Shown here: positions 1-7,667 of the stretch, piece by piece
How positions within the stretch are numbered: position 1 is the stretch's first letter
Layout of the letters: each line of letters starts with the position of its first letter
NCBI GenBank assembly: GCA_003164895.1
Contig: PLUL01000070.1
Span: 1-43,962 of the forward strand
Reading direction: 5' to 3'
DNA: 43,962 bases
Source of the DNA: Bacteroidota bacterium
GTDB taxonomy: Bacteria > Bacteroidota > Bacteroidia > Palsa-948
Notes under the pieces: model-generated
What the model was told of the DNA's origin: nothing
The model's input: only the letters and a program-made list of their open reading frames with translations
Database searches by the model: none
Program-made: the position numbers and the translations under genes

Positions 1-18
1 TCTACGACATCCCCCGCA

Positions 19-95
19 TGGTGGGCCCACCAGGACTTGAACCTGGGACCACTTGATTATGAGTCAAGTGCTCTAACCAACTGAGCTATAGGCCC
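19..95 (-). tRNA. tRNA with CAU anticodon, probably tRNA-Ile2 (lysidine)
   Basis: Read on the minus strand this folds as a complete cloverleaf: a 7-bp acceptor stem starting GGGCCTA, a D arm (AGCTCAGTTGGTTAGAGC), an anticodon arm with loop CTCATAA (anticodon at 59-61), a T arm with stem CCAGG, discriminator A at 22, and an encoded CCA at 19-21. A CAU anticodon can be elongator Met, initiator Met or Ile2. C4-G69 and C5-G68 in the acceptor stem are the pairs known in E. coli to favour TilS recognition of tRNA-Ile2 over tRNA-Met. I therefore prefer Ile2, which reads AUA after lysidine modification, but elongator Met is not excluded. Confidence 0.93.
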
Positions 96-102
96 TAATT
101 AT

Positions 103-110
103 TAACTTTG
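103..110 (+). promoter_or_regulatory. predicted -7 element for the HAD phosphatase gene
   Basis: TAACTTTG matches TAnnTTTG and ends 19 bp before the TTG start at 130. No convincing -33 element is visible. The motif alone is common by chance; its position between divergent genes is what supports it. Confidence 0.45.
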
Positions 111-116
111 CGCCTG

Positions 117-124
117 CAAATTTA
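117..124 (-). promoter_or_regulatory. predicted -7 element of the tRNA promoter
   Basis: TAAATTTG on the minus strand matches the Bacteroidota -7 consensus TAnnTTTG and lies 21 bp upstream of the tRNA 5' end. No clear -33 TTG is present. It interleaves with a plus-strand element at 103-110, so the two promoters are back to back. Confidence 0.5.
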
Positions 125-129
125 ATACT

Positions 130-753
130 TTGACTATACCAGCATCCATAAAGAATATCATTTTCGATTTTGGCGGAGTCATCCTCAACATTGATTACAA
201 ACTCACCGAAATTGCATTTGCAAAGCTTGGGCTAACAGATTTTGCCGGCATTTATTCTCAGGCAACACAAAAAGAATTATTTGACGAATTTGAAAAAGGA
301 TTGATTCCTTCTGCCGATTTCAGAAGAGAAGTAAAAAAATATATTAAACAAGTTGTGTCTGATGCACAGATTGATACAGCTTGGAACGCCATGTTGCTTG
401 ATCTTCCCGAAGAAAGAATTAAACTTCTTGACAAACTAAAAAAAAACTATCGTATTTTTTTGCTGAGCAATACCAACGAAATTCATTTCACCGCTTTTTC
501 ATCTTACATGAAAAATAAATTCAAGCGAGATATATTTTCAGAAGTATTTGAAAAATATTATGTATCGCATAAAGTAAAAATGCGCAAGCCCGACGCAGAG
601 ATTTTTGAATTGGTTGTTCAAGAAAATAAATTGCGAAAAGAAGAAACTCTTTTCATTGACGATTCCATTCAGCACATTGAAGGTGCAAAAAAAACAGGAT
701 TGAATGCATTGCTCCTTGAAAAAGAAAAAACGATTCTGGATATATTTACCTGA
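130..753 (+). CDS. HAD-superfamily hydrolase, YihX-like phosphatase
   Basis: This 207-residue protein has the HAD core. Motif I is FDFGGV near residues 12-17, with Asp13 as the presumed nucleophile and Gly in place of the second Asp, as in YihX-type sugar-phosphate phosphatases (DLGNV). Motif II is LLSNTN, the motif III Lys lies in the MRKPDAEIF stretch, and motif IV is FIDDS. A helical cap lies between motifs I and II. The likely activity is dephosphorylation of a small cytosolic phosphate ester such as glucose-1-phosphate or a nucleotide; the substrate cannot be read from sequence. The start is a TTG: there is no in-frame ATG before motif I, and motif I normally begins within the first 10-15 residues. 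The 3' end overlaps the convergent epimerase gene by 8 bp. Confidence 0.85.
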   Translation: MTIPASIKNIIFDFGGVILNIDYKLTEIAFAKLGLTDFAGIYSQATQKELFDEFEKGLIPSADFRREVKKYIKQVVSDAQIDTAWNAMLLDLPEERIKLLDKLKKNYRIFLLSNTNEIHFTAFSSYMKNKFKRDIFSEVFEKYYVSHKVKMRKPDAEIFELVVQENKLRKEETLFIDDSIQHIEGAKKTGLNALLLEKEKTILDIFT

Positions 754-1147
754 TCTCCTGGCAGAGTTCAACCAAAATTCCATTTGTACTTTTAGGATGT
801 AAAAAACAAATTAGTTTGTTGTCGGCACCTTTCTGAGGTTCATTATTTAAAAGTGTGAATCCTTCCTTTTCCAATCGCTTCATTTCAGATTTAATGTCTT
901 CCACTTCAAAAGCAATGTGATGAATTCCTTCACCACGTTTCTCAATAAATTTTGAAATAGCACTATCGGAATTGGTGGCTTCAAGCAATTCAATTTTAGT
1001 TTCTCCCATCTGAAAAAATGAAGTAGTTACTCCTTCGCGTTCTACTTTTTCTGCTTTGTACGATTTCTTTCCAAAAAGTTTTGTAAATAATTCGTTGGCG
1101 GATTCCAAACTTTTTACCGCTATTCCTATATGTTCAACTTTTTTCAT
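746..1147 (-). CDS. mce: methylmalonyl-CoA epimerase
   Basis: This 133-residue protein of the vicinal-oxygen-chelate (glyoxalase) fold interconverts (2S)- and (2R)-methylmalonyl-CoA in the cytosol. That step lies between propionyl-CoA carboxylation and methylmalonyl-CoA mutase. Two beta-alpha-beta-beta-beta modules are visible: VEHIGIAVKSLE at the N-terminus with His6, and GIHHIAFEVEDI around 74-85 with His76/77. IELLEA (about 52-57) and the C-terminal ILVELCQ with Glu127 supply the other metal-ligand positions. Length and sequence are typical for the family. It is convergent with the HAD gene. A hairpin terminator lies between it and the upstream co-directional gene, so it probably has its own promoter, which I cannot see. 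Confidence 0.93.
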   Translation of the reverse strand: MKKVEHIGIAVKSLESANELFTKLFGKKSYKAEKVEREGVTTSFFQMGETKIELLEATNSDSAISKFIEKRGEGIHHIAFEVEDIKSEMKRLEKEGFTLLNNEPQKGADNKLICFLHPKSTNGILVELCQEIR

Positions 1148-1160
1148 CGCTCTTTAAATA

Positions 1161-1186
1161 AAAAACCCCCGACAACGTGTCAAGGG
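1161..1186 (-). terminator. intrinsic terminator downstream of the secreted T9SS-like protein
   Basis: On the minus strand a stem-loop (outer CCC/GGG, an internal mismatch, then GACA/TGTC around a 3-nt loop) is followed directly by a run of six T and more T-rich sequence. It lies 27 bp past the stop at 1213 and 14 bp before the epimerase ATG. Confidence 0.75.
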
Positions 1187-1212
1187 AAAAATAATATTTT
1201 TTCTGCAAGAAA

Positions 1213-2004
1213 TTACTTTTTAATGAACTCAGCAGTTTTATTATCGTAGTTCAGATAATAAATACCTTTTGATAAATTACGGCAATCAACAACTTTTCCA
1301 AACCCTTTCTTAACCACATTTCCAAATTGGTCGTAAATCTCGAACAAAGTTTCAGCAGAAAATGTAATGTCGGTTGAAACTTTTACCGGTGCATAAGTTA
1401 CTTCAGGAATTTGAGACGAATATTTTACTGGTTTGGAATATCTGGGTTGGCTTGTATAATCAACCTGCTTGATGCGCAATTGGTTTTCGCCGGAATGAAG
1501 TGTGCTTACTTTAAATGTATAATCATTATTATCTCCAATTCCTTTTCCTTCAGCTTCTCCAACTTTCACCCATTTGTTCCAACGGTATTGTTCGATAATG
1601 AAAGGAAGTTTTCCGGTTTCATTTTTTGTATTCCATTTCAATGTTCCGTCATTTTCAAGTTTCATGGTAGTAACCTCAAACGTACTCTTAGGTTTCAACA
1701 CTTCGGGATTCAAGACTTTGGGTTTGCAATCATCTTTATGAGTAATCTTTACGGAAATTTTATCTCCAATTTTAAATTGGTAATTGGTAAAATCAATTTC
1801 AAATGCGCTGGAGTTAATTTCATCGGTAGTAACTTGTCCGTTCACTTCTACTTTCTGAACACAGAAACCAACACCTGAGCCAGCAAAGGGATTTTGGATA
1901 TAAAGATTCTTTCCTTGATAGTTTCCTTCCAAAATAATATTTCCGGCTGAAGAGATTAGCGCAATACTCAAAAGTGCCTGAATCAGAAGTGCTGTCTTTT
2001 TCAT
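1213..2004 (-). CDS. secreted protein with T9SS-like C-terminal domain
   Basis: This protein of 263 residues has a Sec signal peptide (KKTALLIQALLSIALISSAG). The middle is all-beta, with an Ig/fibronectin-like stretch around residues 130-200. The last 60 residues resemble a type A type-IX-secretion sorting domain: FEIYDQFGNVVKKG, then LSKGIYYLNYDNKTAEFIKK. It should be exported and either secreted by T9SS or retained at the cell surface; its activity is unknown. I chose the ATG at 2004. An in-frame GTG at 2034 would lie inside the predicted -7 element and would put charged residues ahead of the signal peptide. A strong terminator follows. Confidence 0.75.
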   Translation of the reverse strand: MKKTALLIQALLSIALISSAGNIILEGNYQGKNLYIQNPFAGSGVGFCVQKVEVNGQVTTDEINSSAFEIDFTNYQFKIGDKISVKITHKDDCKPKVLNPEVLKPKSTFEVTTMKLENDGTLKWNTKNETGKLPFIIEQYRWNKWVKVGEAEGKGIGDNNDYTFKVSTLHSGENQLRIKQVDYTSQPRYSKPVKYSSQIPEVTYAPVKVSTDITFSAETLFEIYDQFGNVVKKGFGKVVDCRNLSKGIYYLNYDNKTAEFIKK

Positions 2005-2033
2005 TTGATTAGGATACCGTTTTTTTAGTGCCA

Positions 2034-2041
2034 CAAATATA
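2034..2041 (-). promoter_or_regulatory. predicted -7 element of the T9SS-like protein gene
   Basis: TATATTTG on the minus strand matches TAnnTTTG. A TTG at 2058-2060 lies 16 bp upstream, close to the usual spacing. The expected transcription start is near 2028, leaving a leader of about 25 nt to the ATG at 2004. Confidence 0.6.
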
Positions 2042-2150
2042 ATATTTTATTCAAATACAACGTTTTTAAAAAGATTTTTATGAGCAGAATCAATTTGATA
2101 ATGTGTATTTTTAGCTTTACCTACTATATTTTCAGGTTTCAAGCACTATT

Positions 2151-2408
2151 ATGCAGCTTTATTGCCTTATAAAACCAAACAGCAAAATAGATAAGATAAC
2201 CATCAATTCGGATGGTTCTTTGCGCATAAAAATTAAAGCACCTCCTGTTGACGGCAAAGCGAATGAATACCTCATCGGGTATCTTGCCGAGATTTTTGAT
2301 CTGCCCAAGAAAAATATTCAGATCATTTCCTGCTTCACAGGTTCGCATAAAAGAATTAATATTGTAGCGGAAGAAGAAACCATAAAAGCCATCCTTCAAA
2401 AACTTTAA
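2151..2408 (+). CDS. DUF167/YggU family protein
   Basis: This is a small 85-residue protein with the DUF167 (YggU/UPF0235) pattern: an N-terminal strand, then the hallmark LRIKIKAPPVDGKANEYLIGYLA and a C-terminal stretch ending in GSHKRINI. The family is a compact alpha/beta fold of unknown function, found across bacteria and eukaryotes. It ends 10 bp before the aminopeptidase P gene and is probably cotranscribed with it. The near-consensus TATATTTT at about 2125 could be its -7 element. Confidence 0.88.
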   Translation: MQLYCLIKPNSKIDKITINSDGSLRIKIKAPPVDGKANEYLIGYLAEIFDLPKKNIQIISCFTGSHKRINIVAEEETIKAILQKL

Positions 2409-2418
2409 ACTTATTTTT

Positions 2419-3711
2419 ATGAGATACCATACTTTGCCCTCAAAACTTTTTACCGACAACCGTAACCGTTTTTCCAAAGAAATTAAATTCGGTTCGCTGG
2501 CGGTATTTAACAGTAACGACATAATGCCAACGAGTGCGGATGGCTCTATGGCTTTTATTCAGCAGACAGATATTTTCTGGCTTTCAGGTATTGACCAGGA
2601 AGAAAGCATCCTTCTGATATTTTCGGATTCAAAACTTGCTGAGCATAAGGAAATTCTTTTCCTGAAAGAAACAAATGAAAACATTGCCATCTGGGAAGGA
2701 GAAAAACTTACCAAGCAAAAAGCAACTGAAATTTCAGGAATCAAAACTGTTTACTGGCTTTCGCAATTCAAAACCATTTTCCGTTCGCTAATTTGCGAAT
2801 GTCAGCACGTTTATTTGAATACAAACGAACATCTTCGTGCGGTGCCGGAAGTGGAAACCCGCGATTCGCGTTTCATTAAATGGTGCAAAGAACAATATCC
2901 GCTTCATGATTATATGCGCGTTCAGCCGCTCATGTACAAACTTCGCGCGATAAAATCAAAAGAAGAAGTTGAATTGATGCAAACTGCCTGCGACATCACC
3001 GAAAAAGGATTTCGCAGATTGCTTGGATTTGTAAAACCCGGAGTTTGGGAATATGAAATTGAAGCTGAACTTATTCATGAATTCATTTGCAACCGTTCAC
3101 GCGGATTTGCATACAGTCCCATCATCGCTTCCGGATTCAATGCCTGTGTGCTTCATTATGTTGACAACAACAAACAATGCAAGGCAGGAGATGTGATTTT
3201 GCTGGATGTTGCTGCTGAATATGCAAACTACGCTTCTGATTTGTCGCGTTCCCTTCCAGTTTCGGGAAAATTCACCAAGCGCCAGAAAAATGTTTACAAT
3301 GCCGTGCTACGTGTGATGAAAGGCGCTACAGCTCTTTTAAAACCCGGAAACAACATCACGGATTATCACGAAGCAGTCGGAAAAATGATGGAAGAAGAAA
3401 TGATTAAACTTCGCCTGTTGCGCTTATCCTCAGTAAAAAAACAGGATCCTAAAAATCCGCTCTACAAAAAATATTTCATGCACGGAACTTCGCATTTCCT
3501 CGGACTGGATGTTCATGATTACGGAGACCGTTATAGAAAATTTGAAGCAGGAATGGTGTTCACTTGCGAGCCGGGCATTTACATCCGGGAAGAAAATTTG
3601 GGTATTCGTCTGGAGAACGATATTCTACTCACCAAGAACGGAAATATTGACTTGATGAAAAATATTCCCATTGAAGCGGATGAGATTGAAGAGTTGATGA
3701 ATAAAAAATAA
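2419..3711 (+). CDS. pepP: Xaa-Pro aminopeptidase (aminopeptidase P, M24B)
   Basis: This 430-residue cytosolic metallopeptidase releases an N-terminal residue preceding proline. The N-terminal creatinase-like domain (about 1-170) is followed by the pita-bread catalytic domain. The dinuclear metal ligands are visible in order: Asp in LLDVAAEY, Asp in ASDLSRS, His in GTSHFLGLDVHD, Glu in CEPGIYI and Glu in RLENDIL. Length and layout match PepP-type enzymes of Bacteroidota. It starts 10 bp after the DUF167 gene. A palindromic repeat lies directly downstream, between it and the alpha/beta hydrolase gene. Confidence 0.93.
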   Translation: MRYHTLPSKLFTDNRNRFSKEIKFGSLAVFNSNDIMPTSADGSMAFIQQTDIFWLSGIDQEESILLIFSDSKLAEHKEILFLKETNENIAIWEGEKLTKQKATEISGIKTVYWLSQFKTIFRSLICECQHVYLNTNEHLRAVPEVETRDSRFIKWCKEQYPLHDYMRVQPLMYKLRAIKSKEEVELMQTACDITEKGFRRLLGFVKPGVWEYEIEAELIHEFICNRSRGFAYSPIIASGFNACVLHYVDNNKQCKAGDVILLDVAAEYANYASDLSRSLPVSGKFTKRQKNVYNAVLRVMKGATALLKPGNNITDYHEAVGKMMEEEMIKLRLLRLSSVKKQDPKNPLYKKYFMHGTSHFLGLDVHDYGDRYRKFEAGMVFTCEPGIYIREENLGIRLENDILLTKNGNIDLMKNIPIEADEIEELMNKK

Positions 3712-3715
3712 CTGC

Positions 3716-3793
3716 TGTCATTTCGACCGCAGGGAGAATCTCCTGATGATACTGCAAATAGGATGGAGATTCCTCGTTTCACTCGGAATGACA
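3716..3793. repeat. palindromic intergenic repeat (about 78 bp)
   Basis: The left arm TGTCATTTCGACCGCAGGGA and a right arm whose complement begins TGTCATTCCGAGTGAAACGA form a long imperfect hairpin around a variable centre, and the arms end in CTCC/GGAG. It starts 5 bp after the pepP stop and ends 7 bp before the hydrolase ATG. Palindromes ending in TGTCATTCCGA are a recurrent class of intergenic repeat in Bacteroidota. No second copy is visible in this window, so repetitiveness is inferred from that resemblance. Confidence 0.65.
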
Positions 3794-3800
3794 TTTTTCT

Positions 3801-4598
3801 ATGATAAATTTTTCTGAATTCCGAAAAATAAAAGTCCGATACTCCGATAAAGGAAAAGGAAGAGTAATTGTTTTGCTTCACGGATTTTTGGAAAGTTTGG
3901 AAATCTGGGAAGAACTATCCGCTAAACTTTCAAAACGATTTCGCGTTATTGCAATTGATCTGCCGGGTCATGGACAAACTCCGGTCATCGGATACATTCA
4001 CAGTATGGAACTCATGGCAGAATGTGTGAAAGCCGTGATGGATTCCATCGGCTTGAGAAAATATGTTGTGGTCGGTCATTCCATGGGAGGATATGTTGCG
4101 CTGGCATTTGCCGAAAAATTTCCGCAGAATGTATCGGGGTTTTGCATTTTTCACTCCACAGCGCTGCCCGATTCCGAAGCAAAGAAAAAAGACAGGGACC
4201 GCGTTGTCGAAATCGTAAAGAAAGACCGCCAGCATTATATTTCAGAACTTATTCCAAAACTTTTTGCTGAAGAAAATATTCCGCTGCTGAAAAAAGAAGT
4301 CTCCAAAGCAAAACAAATTGCAATGCTGACTCCCAAAGAAGGAATTGTGGCTGCGTTATTAGGAATGAAGGAAAGAACCTCGCGGGAATTGGTTCTGAAG
4401 AATATCGCTTGTCCAGTTTTGTTTATGATAGGAAAAAAAGATGTGCTTCTTGCCTGGGACAATCTTTTGCTGCTCACCAGTTTACCAAAATCTTCCTACA
4501 ACCTTGTTCTTGAACACGCGGGGCACATGGGCTTTTACGAAGCTCCCGAAGAAACTTTTAAGGCGATAAGGAAATTTTCGAGGATGTGTTTTAGATAA
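3801..4598 (+). CDS. alpha/beta hydrolase
   Basis: This 265-residue cytosolic hydrolase has an oxyanion-hole region LLHGF at about 25-29 and DLPGHG at 53-58. The nucleophile elbow is GHSMGG (Ser94). The acid Asp214 lies in GKKDVLL and the base His242 in EHAGHMG. The lid region (about 120-195) is rich in Lys and Glu. The fold covers esterases, MenH-like enzymes and haloalkane dehalogenases; the substrate is not predictable. The ATG follows the palindromic repeat by only 7 bp, so the repeat would lie in the leader or promoter of this gene unless it is read through from pepP. Confidence 0.85.
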   Translation: MINFSEFRKIKVRYSDKGKGRVIVLLHGFLESLEIWEELSAKLSKRFRVIAIDLPGHGQTPVIGYIHSMELMAECVKAVMDSIGLRKYVVVGHSMGGYVALAFAEKFPQNVSGFCIFHSTALPDSEAKKKDRDRVVEIVKKDRQHYISELIPKLFAEENIPLLKKEVSKAKQIAMLTPKEGIVAALLGMKERTSRELVLKNIACPVLFMIGKKDVLLAWDNLLLLTSLPKSSYNLVLEHAGHMGFYEAPEETFKAIRKFSRMCFR

Positions 4599-4680
4599 AA
4601 AAGGAAGAATTAATATTTCAGAAATCCGTCTACATTTTTCCATATAATTGTAGCACAATCTATTTTTAATCCTCATCACC

Positions 4681-5997
4681 TTGAATCTTGCTTCACTATC
4701 TCCTGTAGAAGAAACCAAACGTATCATTTACCTGGATGTTATTCGCGGCATTGCCATTCTCGGTATTTTGTTAATGAACATTTACAATTTTGGAATGGTA
4801 AGTTATTTACAGGATCGGTCCGGTATTTATGAAGGACTGAGAACATTAAATTTTAATATCTGGTTCTTAGGAAATGTTTTTATTGACGGAAAAATGCGCG
4901 GAATTTTTTCTATACTCTTCGGTGCAGGAATACTCTTGTTTGCCAGCAAAGCCGACAAAGGAACAACAGGCGCACATTACCGCAGAATGTTATGGTTATT
5001 AATATTCGCATTCATTGACATTTTTGTTTTCCTATGGAAAGGCGATATACTGCACGAGTATGCCATTTGCGGTATGCTTCTTTTCCCGCTTCGAAAATTA
5101 AAACCCATTTACCTTGTAACTATTTCATTCCTGCTATTAACTTTTAATATTTACTACCAAAGCTCTGGATATATAGAAATTCATGAGTTACGACACTCAG
5201 TACTCGAGTCGGATTCCTTATTGGCAAAAGGAAAAACACTTACCAAAAAACAAGATGATGACAAAAAGCATTGGGAAAGAATTTTAGGAAGTCGCCTGCC
5301 TTTAAACGATGCGGCAAAATATCGTAATGACAGCACTTATACCAAAGAATGCAGCATGAGGCAAGGAGGTTATGTCAAAAATAGAGAAGATGTCATTGAA
5401 ACTGCACAGATTCTAAAAGATCCTGAATATTATCTTGGATTTTTACCGGAGATTATAGCCATTTTATTAGGCATGGCATTGTTCAAATGGGAGATTTTTT
5501 CAGGCACTACAAGAAGAAGAAATTATTTTCTCCTGTGCTTATTAGGTGTTATCGGACTGGGATTTCAATTTTATATAACCTCAGTCACACCTTATACTCA
5601 AACTGACTTGGTCAATTTTATTGACAAAGGCAATGTTTTTATTGCATTCTCAGATGAATTCATCCGCATTTCAATCTGCCTTGGATATATTGGAGTGATC
5701 ATGCTCGTTTGTTTTTCTGGACGGATGCAAAAACTGAAACACTTTCTTGCTTGCACGGGTAAAATGGCATTTACAAATTACCTGATGCAATCTATTATCT
5801 GCACATTTATTTTTAATGGATACGGATTAGGACTTTTTGCAAAACTCCAACGATATGAATTAATGTTTGTTGTTGTTGCGATCTGGATATTTCAAATGGC
5901 TTTCAGTACACTGTGGTTAAAACGATTTCGCTGGGGTCCAATGGAATGGCTATGGAGATCCCTCACCTACTGGAAGAGAATACCGAATAAAATTTAA
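4681..5997 (+). CDS. DUF418/YeiB-family multipass membrane protein
   Basis: This 438-residue inner-membrane protein begins with the family signature RIIYLDVIRGIAILGILLMNI. A run of hydrophobic helices and a C-terminal DUF418-like part follow (CLGYIGVIMLVCFSGRMQ, then ACTGKMAFTNYLMQSI and a final WGPMEWLWRSLTYW). A soluble loop with charged residues (about 165-245) interrupts the helices. The family is distantly related to acyltransferase-3-like membrane proteins, and transport or acyl transfer is suspected but not shown. The start is a TTG at 4681: the next in-frame Met is inside the first helix, and homologs begin 10-15 residues before the RxxxLDxxRG motif. It overlaps the convergent lipoprotein gene by 4 bp. 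Confidence 0.85.
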   Translation: MNLASLSPVEETKRIIYLDVIRGIAILGILLMNIYNFGMVSYLQDRSGIYEGLRTLNFNIWFLGNVFIDGKMRGIFSILFGAGILLFASKADKGTTGAHYRRMLWLLIFAFIDIFVFLWKGDILHEYAICGMLLFPLRKLKPIYLVTISFLLLTFNIYYQSSGYIEIHELRHSVLESDSLLAKGKTLTKKQDDDKKHWERILGSRLPLNDAAKYRNDSTYTKECSMRQGGYVKNREDVIETAQILKDPEYYLGFLPEIIAILLGMALFKWEIFSGTTRRRNYFLLCLLGVIGLGFQFYITSVTPYTQTDLVNFIDKGNVFIAFSDEFIRISICLGYIGVIMLVCFSGRMQKLKHFLACTGKMAFTNYLMQSIICTFIFNGYGLGLFAKLQRYELMFVVVAIWIFQMAFSTLWLKRFRWGPMEWLWRSLTYWKRIPNKI

Positions 5998-7034
5998 TGC
6001 TTGGGAATTCCCAATCCGTACATTTTCTTTTGCTTTTGCTTTTTCATTTCTTTTTTTGCAAGACGAGCATTTGAATTCATAGGGTTGTTTTCAATTTTGT
6101 CGCGCTGCCGTTCTTCCCTTGATTTAAACCTTAAATGAAACCAGCCTGATTTCCTTTTTGTTTTTCTGTCAGTTCCTTTTTCGGCACTGTACTGCGATTT
6201 TTTATTCACTTTTGTTTTCACAGCAAAAGCATCTCCTGCATTCTTTGACTTGCGTTCTTCTCTCCTGAATTTACGTTTGGGTTTTTGTCCGATTGCTTTC
6301 GACCCATACTCTTTTATATAATTCTGTTTAGAGGCAAACGCATCTCCCAATTTTTTTGACTTTCGTTCATCTCTTTTGAATTTCCTTTTTGGTTTTGAAC
6401 CTGTAGCTTTTGAGCCATAATCTTTTATATAACTCTGTTTAGACGCAAATGCGTCGTCTTGTTCCTTTGACTTGCGTTCTTTCCTGTGGAACCTTCCTCT
6501 GGCTTTTCCGCCCGATGCTTTCTCACCGTAATCTTTTGTATAATTTTGTTTGGACGCAAATGCATCACCTAAAGTTTGTTGGTTGACCACATTTCTTTTA
6601 CCTCTCCGTCCTCGTTTATCATTTGCTTTCTCTCCATAATTTTTGGTTTCAGTTTTTGAAGCAAACGCATCATTCAAAGTTTGTTGCTTGACCAAATTTC
6701 TTTTACCCCTTCGTCCTCGTTTGCCATTTGCTTTATCACCATAATTTTTTGTTTCGGTTTTTGAAGCAAAGGCATCTGCTGATTTGGATTTTATTCTGCG
6801 AGAAGATGATTGAAATGCATCTTTTTGTGTAGAACCTTTTACTTTTTGTTTTTTTGAACGAAAAAAATCTTTCTGAGAATTTGTTTTTTGTCCTGTCGGT
6901 TTACTGCTGAAAAAACCATTCTCCGTTGTTGTTTTTTGTTTAGCAGGAATATCAGCCGACGGCATTCCGTTCTTGCTTTTGCACGCGGAAAGAACGATCG
7001 TTAGAAAAAGAAACCATATCAACAGAATTCTCAT
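5994..7034 (-). CDS. highly basic lipoprotein with 35-37 residue tandem repeats
   Basis: I do not recognise this family. The protein has 346 residues from the ATG at 7034. A signal peptide ends in the lipobox LSAC (Cys18), so it should be a lipid-anchored envelope protein. DAFA recurs at residues 87, 122, 157, 194, 231 and 268, giving five repeats of 35, 35, 37, 37 and 37 residues. The consensus is roughly DAFASKxxYxKxYGxKAxGxK followed by a cluster of Arg and Lys, with earlier degenerate copies (DFFRSK, DAFQSS). The C-terminus is also Lys/Arg rich, so the mature chain is strongly positive and probably extended. It could bind nucleic acid, lipopolysaccharide or acidic polysaccharide; this is inference from charge. 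An upstream in-frame ATG at 7055 would add MVQQKKK. Confidence 0.7.
   Translation of the reverse strand: MRILLIWFLFLTIVLSACKSKNGMPSADIPAKQKTTTENGFFSSKPTGQKTNSQKDFFRSKKQKVKGSTQKDAFQSSSRRIKSKSADAFASKTETKNYGDKANGKRGRRGKRNLVKQQTLNDAFASKTETKNYGEKANDKRGRRGKRNVVNQQTLGDAFASKQNYTKDYGEKASGGKARGRFHRKERKSKEQDDAFASKQSYIKDYGSKATGSKPKRKFKRDERKSKKLGDAFASKQNYIKEYGSKAIGQKPKRKFRREERKSKNAGDAFAVKTKVNKKSQYSAEKGTDRKTKRKSGWFHLRFKSREERQRDKIENNPMNSNARLAKKEMKKQKQKKMYGLGIPKH
6234..6776 (-). repeat. tandem repeat array, five units of about 105-111 bp
   Basis: This is the DNA counterpart of the repeats in the basic lipoprotein. Units begin at each DAFA codon set. The first two units are close copies of each other (both contain KTETKNYG and KRGRRGKRN). 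The last three form a second subgroup with 37 codons. The subgroups suggest stepwise duplication. Confidence 0.8.
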
Positions 7035-7121
7035 TTTCTTTTTTTGCTGAACCATAAAGATAAGTAGAAAGAAAAACCTGTTAGAAAAATAATATTTTCA
7101 ATGCGGAAATACTGCACACAT

Positions 7122-7640
7122 TCAAAACACTTCGAATCCTTTTATAATTTTATCCATATCCTCATCGTAACGGCTCTTATTATTCTCAGTTGTGCCAATA
7201 ATGATTTTATAAATTTTATCAGAAACTTTTATTTCAGCTATCCGGTAATACACCTTTGTTTCGCGAGCGTTTCCGCGAATATTTCCTATAAATGCATCGT
7301 GATTATTTATCTTGATTGGAAAATATCTAACCAGATTTCCATGTTCCATTTTCGCAATGAAGTCATCAGAAAATTTTCTGAATTGGGTTTCAAACTTTTG
7401 TTGGCTGGTGTCTGTTTCTTTATAAACGAGCAGAAAAATTTGTTCTTTTTCATTCTTACACTGAAGCAAAGCTGAAGAATCTATGCTGTTTGTTTTAGAA
7501 AGATATTCCGGAATAGAAATGCTAAATTTCCCAGCAACAGTTACCGTATGAAATTTTGTTGGTTCAGAATGAAAAATTAAAACGAAGGCAATGGCTGATA
7601 AAAACAGAAGTAGAAAAAAATATAAAGGAAATTTTTTCAC
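7122..7640 (-). CDS. hypothetical membrane-anchored protein
   Basis: This 172-residue protein has a single N-terminal hydrophobic segment (about residues 4-23, LYFFLLLFLSAIAFVLIF) with no lipobox, so it is either cleaved or anchored in the inner membrane. The rest is a small alpha/beta domain (FSISIPEYLSK, then IFLLVYKETD, VRYFPIKIN, YYRIAEIKV, KIYKIIIGTT). The pattern resembles PsbP-like or stress-response lipoprotein domains, but I cannot assign a family. The start codon is GTG; no in-frame ATG is close. It lies 27 bp downstream of infB on the same strand and may be cotranscribed with nusA-infB. Confidence 0.65.
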   Translation of the reverse strand: MKKFPLYFFLLLFLSAIAFVLIFHSEPTKFHTVTVAGKFSISIPEYLSKTNSIDSSALLQCKNEKEQIFLLVYKETDTSQQKFETQFRKFSDDFIAKMEHGNLVRYFPIKINNHDAFIGNIRGNARETKVYYRIAEIKVSDKIYKIIIGTTENNKSRYDEDMDKIIKGFEVF

Positions 7641-7667
7641 AATTAAGAATGAAAGTAGAAAGCGGTA

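Noticed and set aside
7101-7475. Plus-strand open frame of 124 codons
   Set aside because: It is antisense to the hypothetical membrane protein at 7122-7640. The minus frame has a proper membrane segment and domain-like composition; the plus frame does not.
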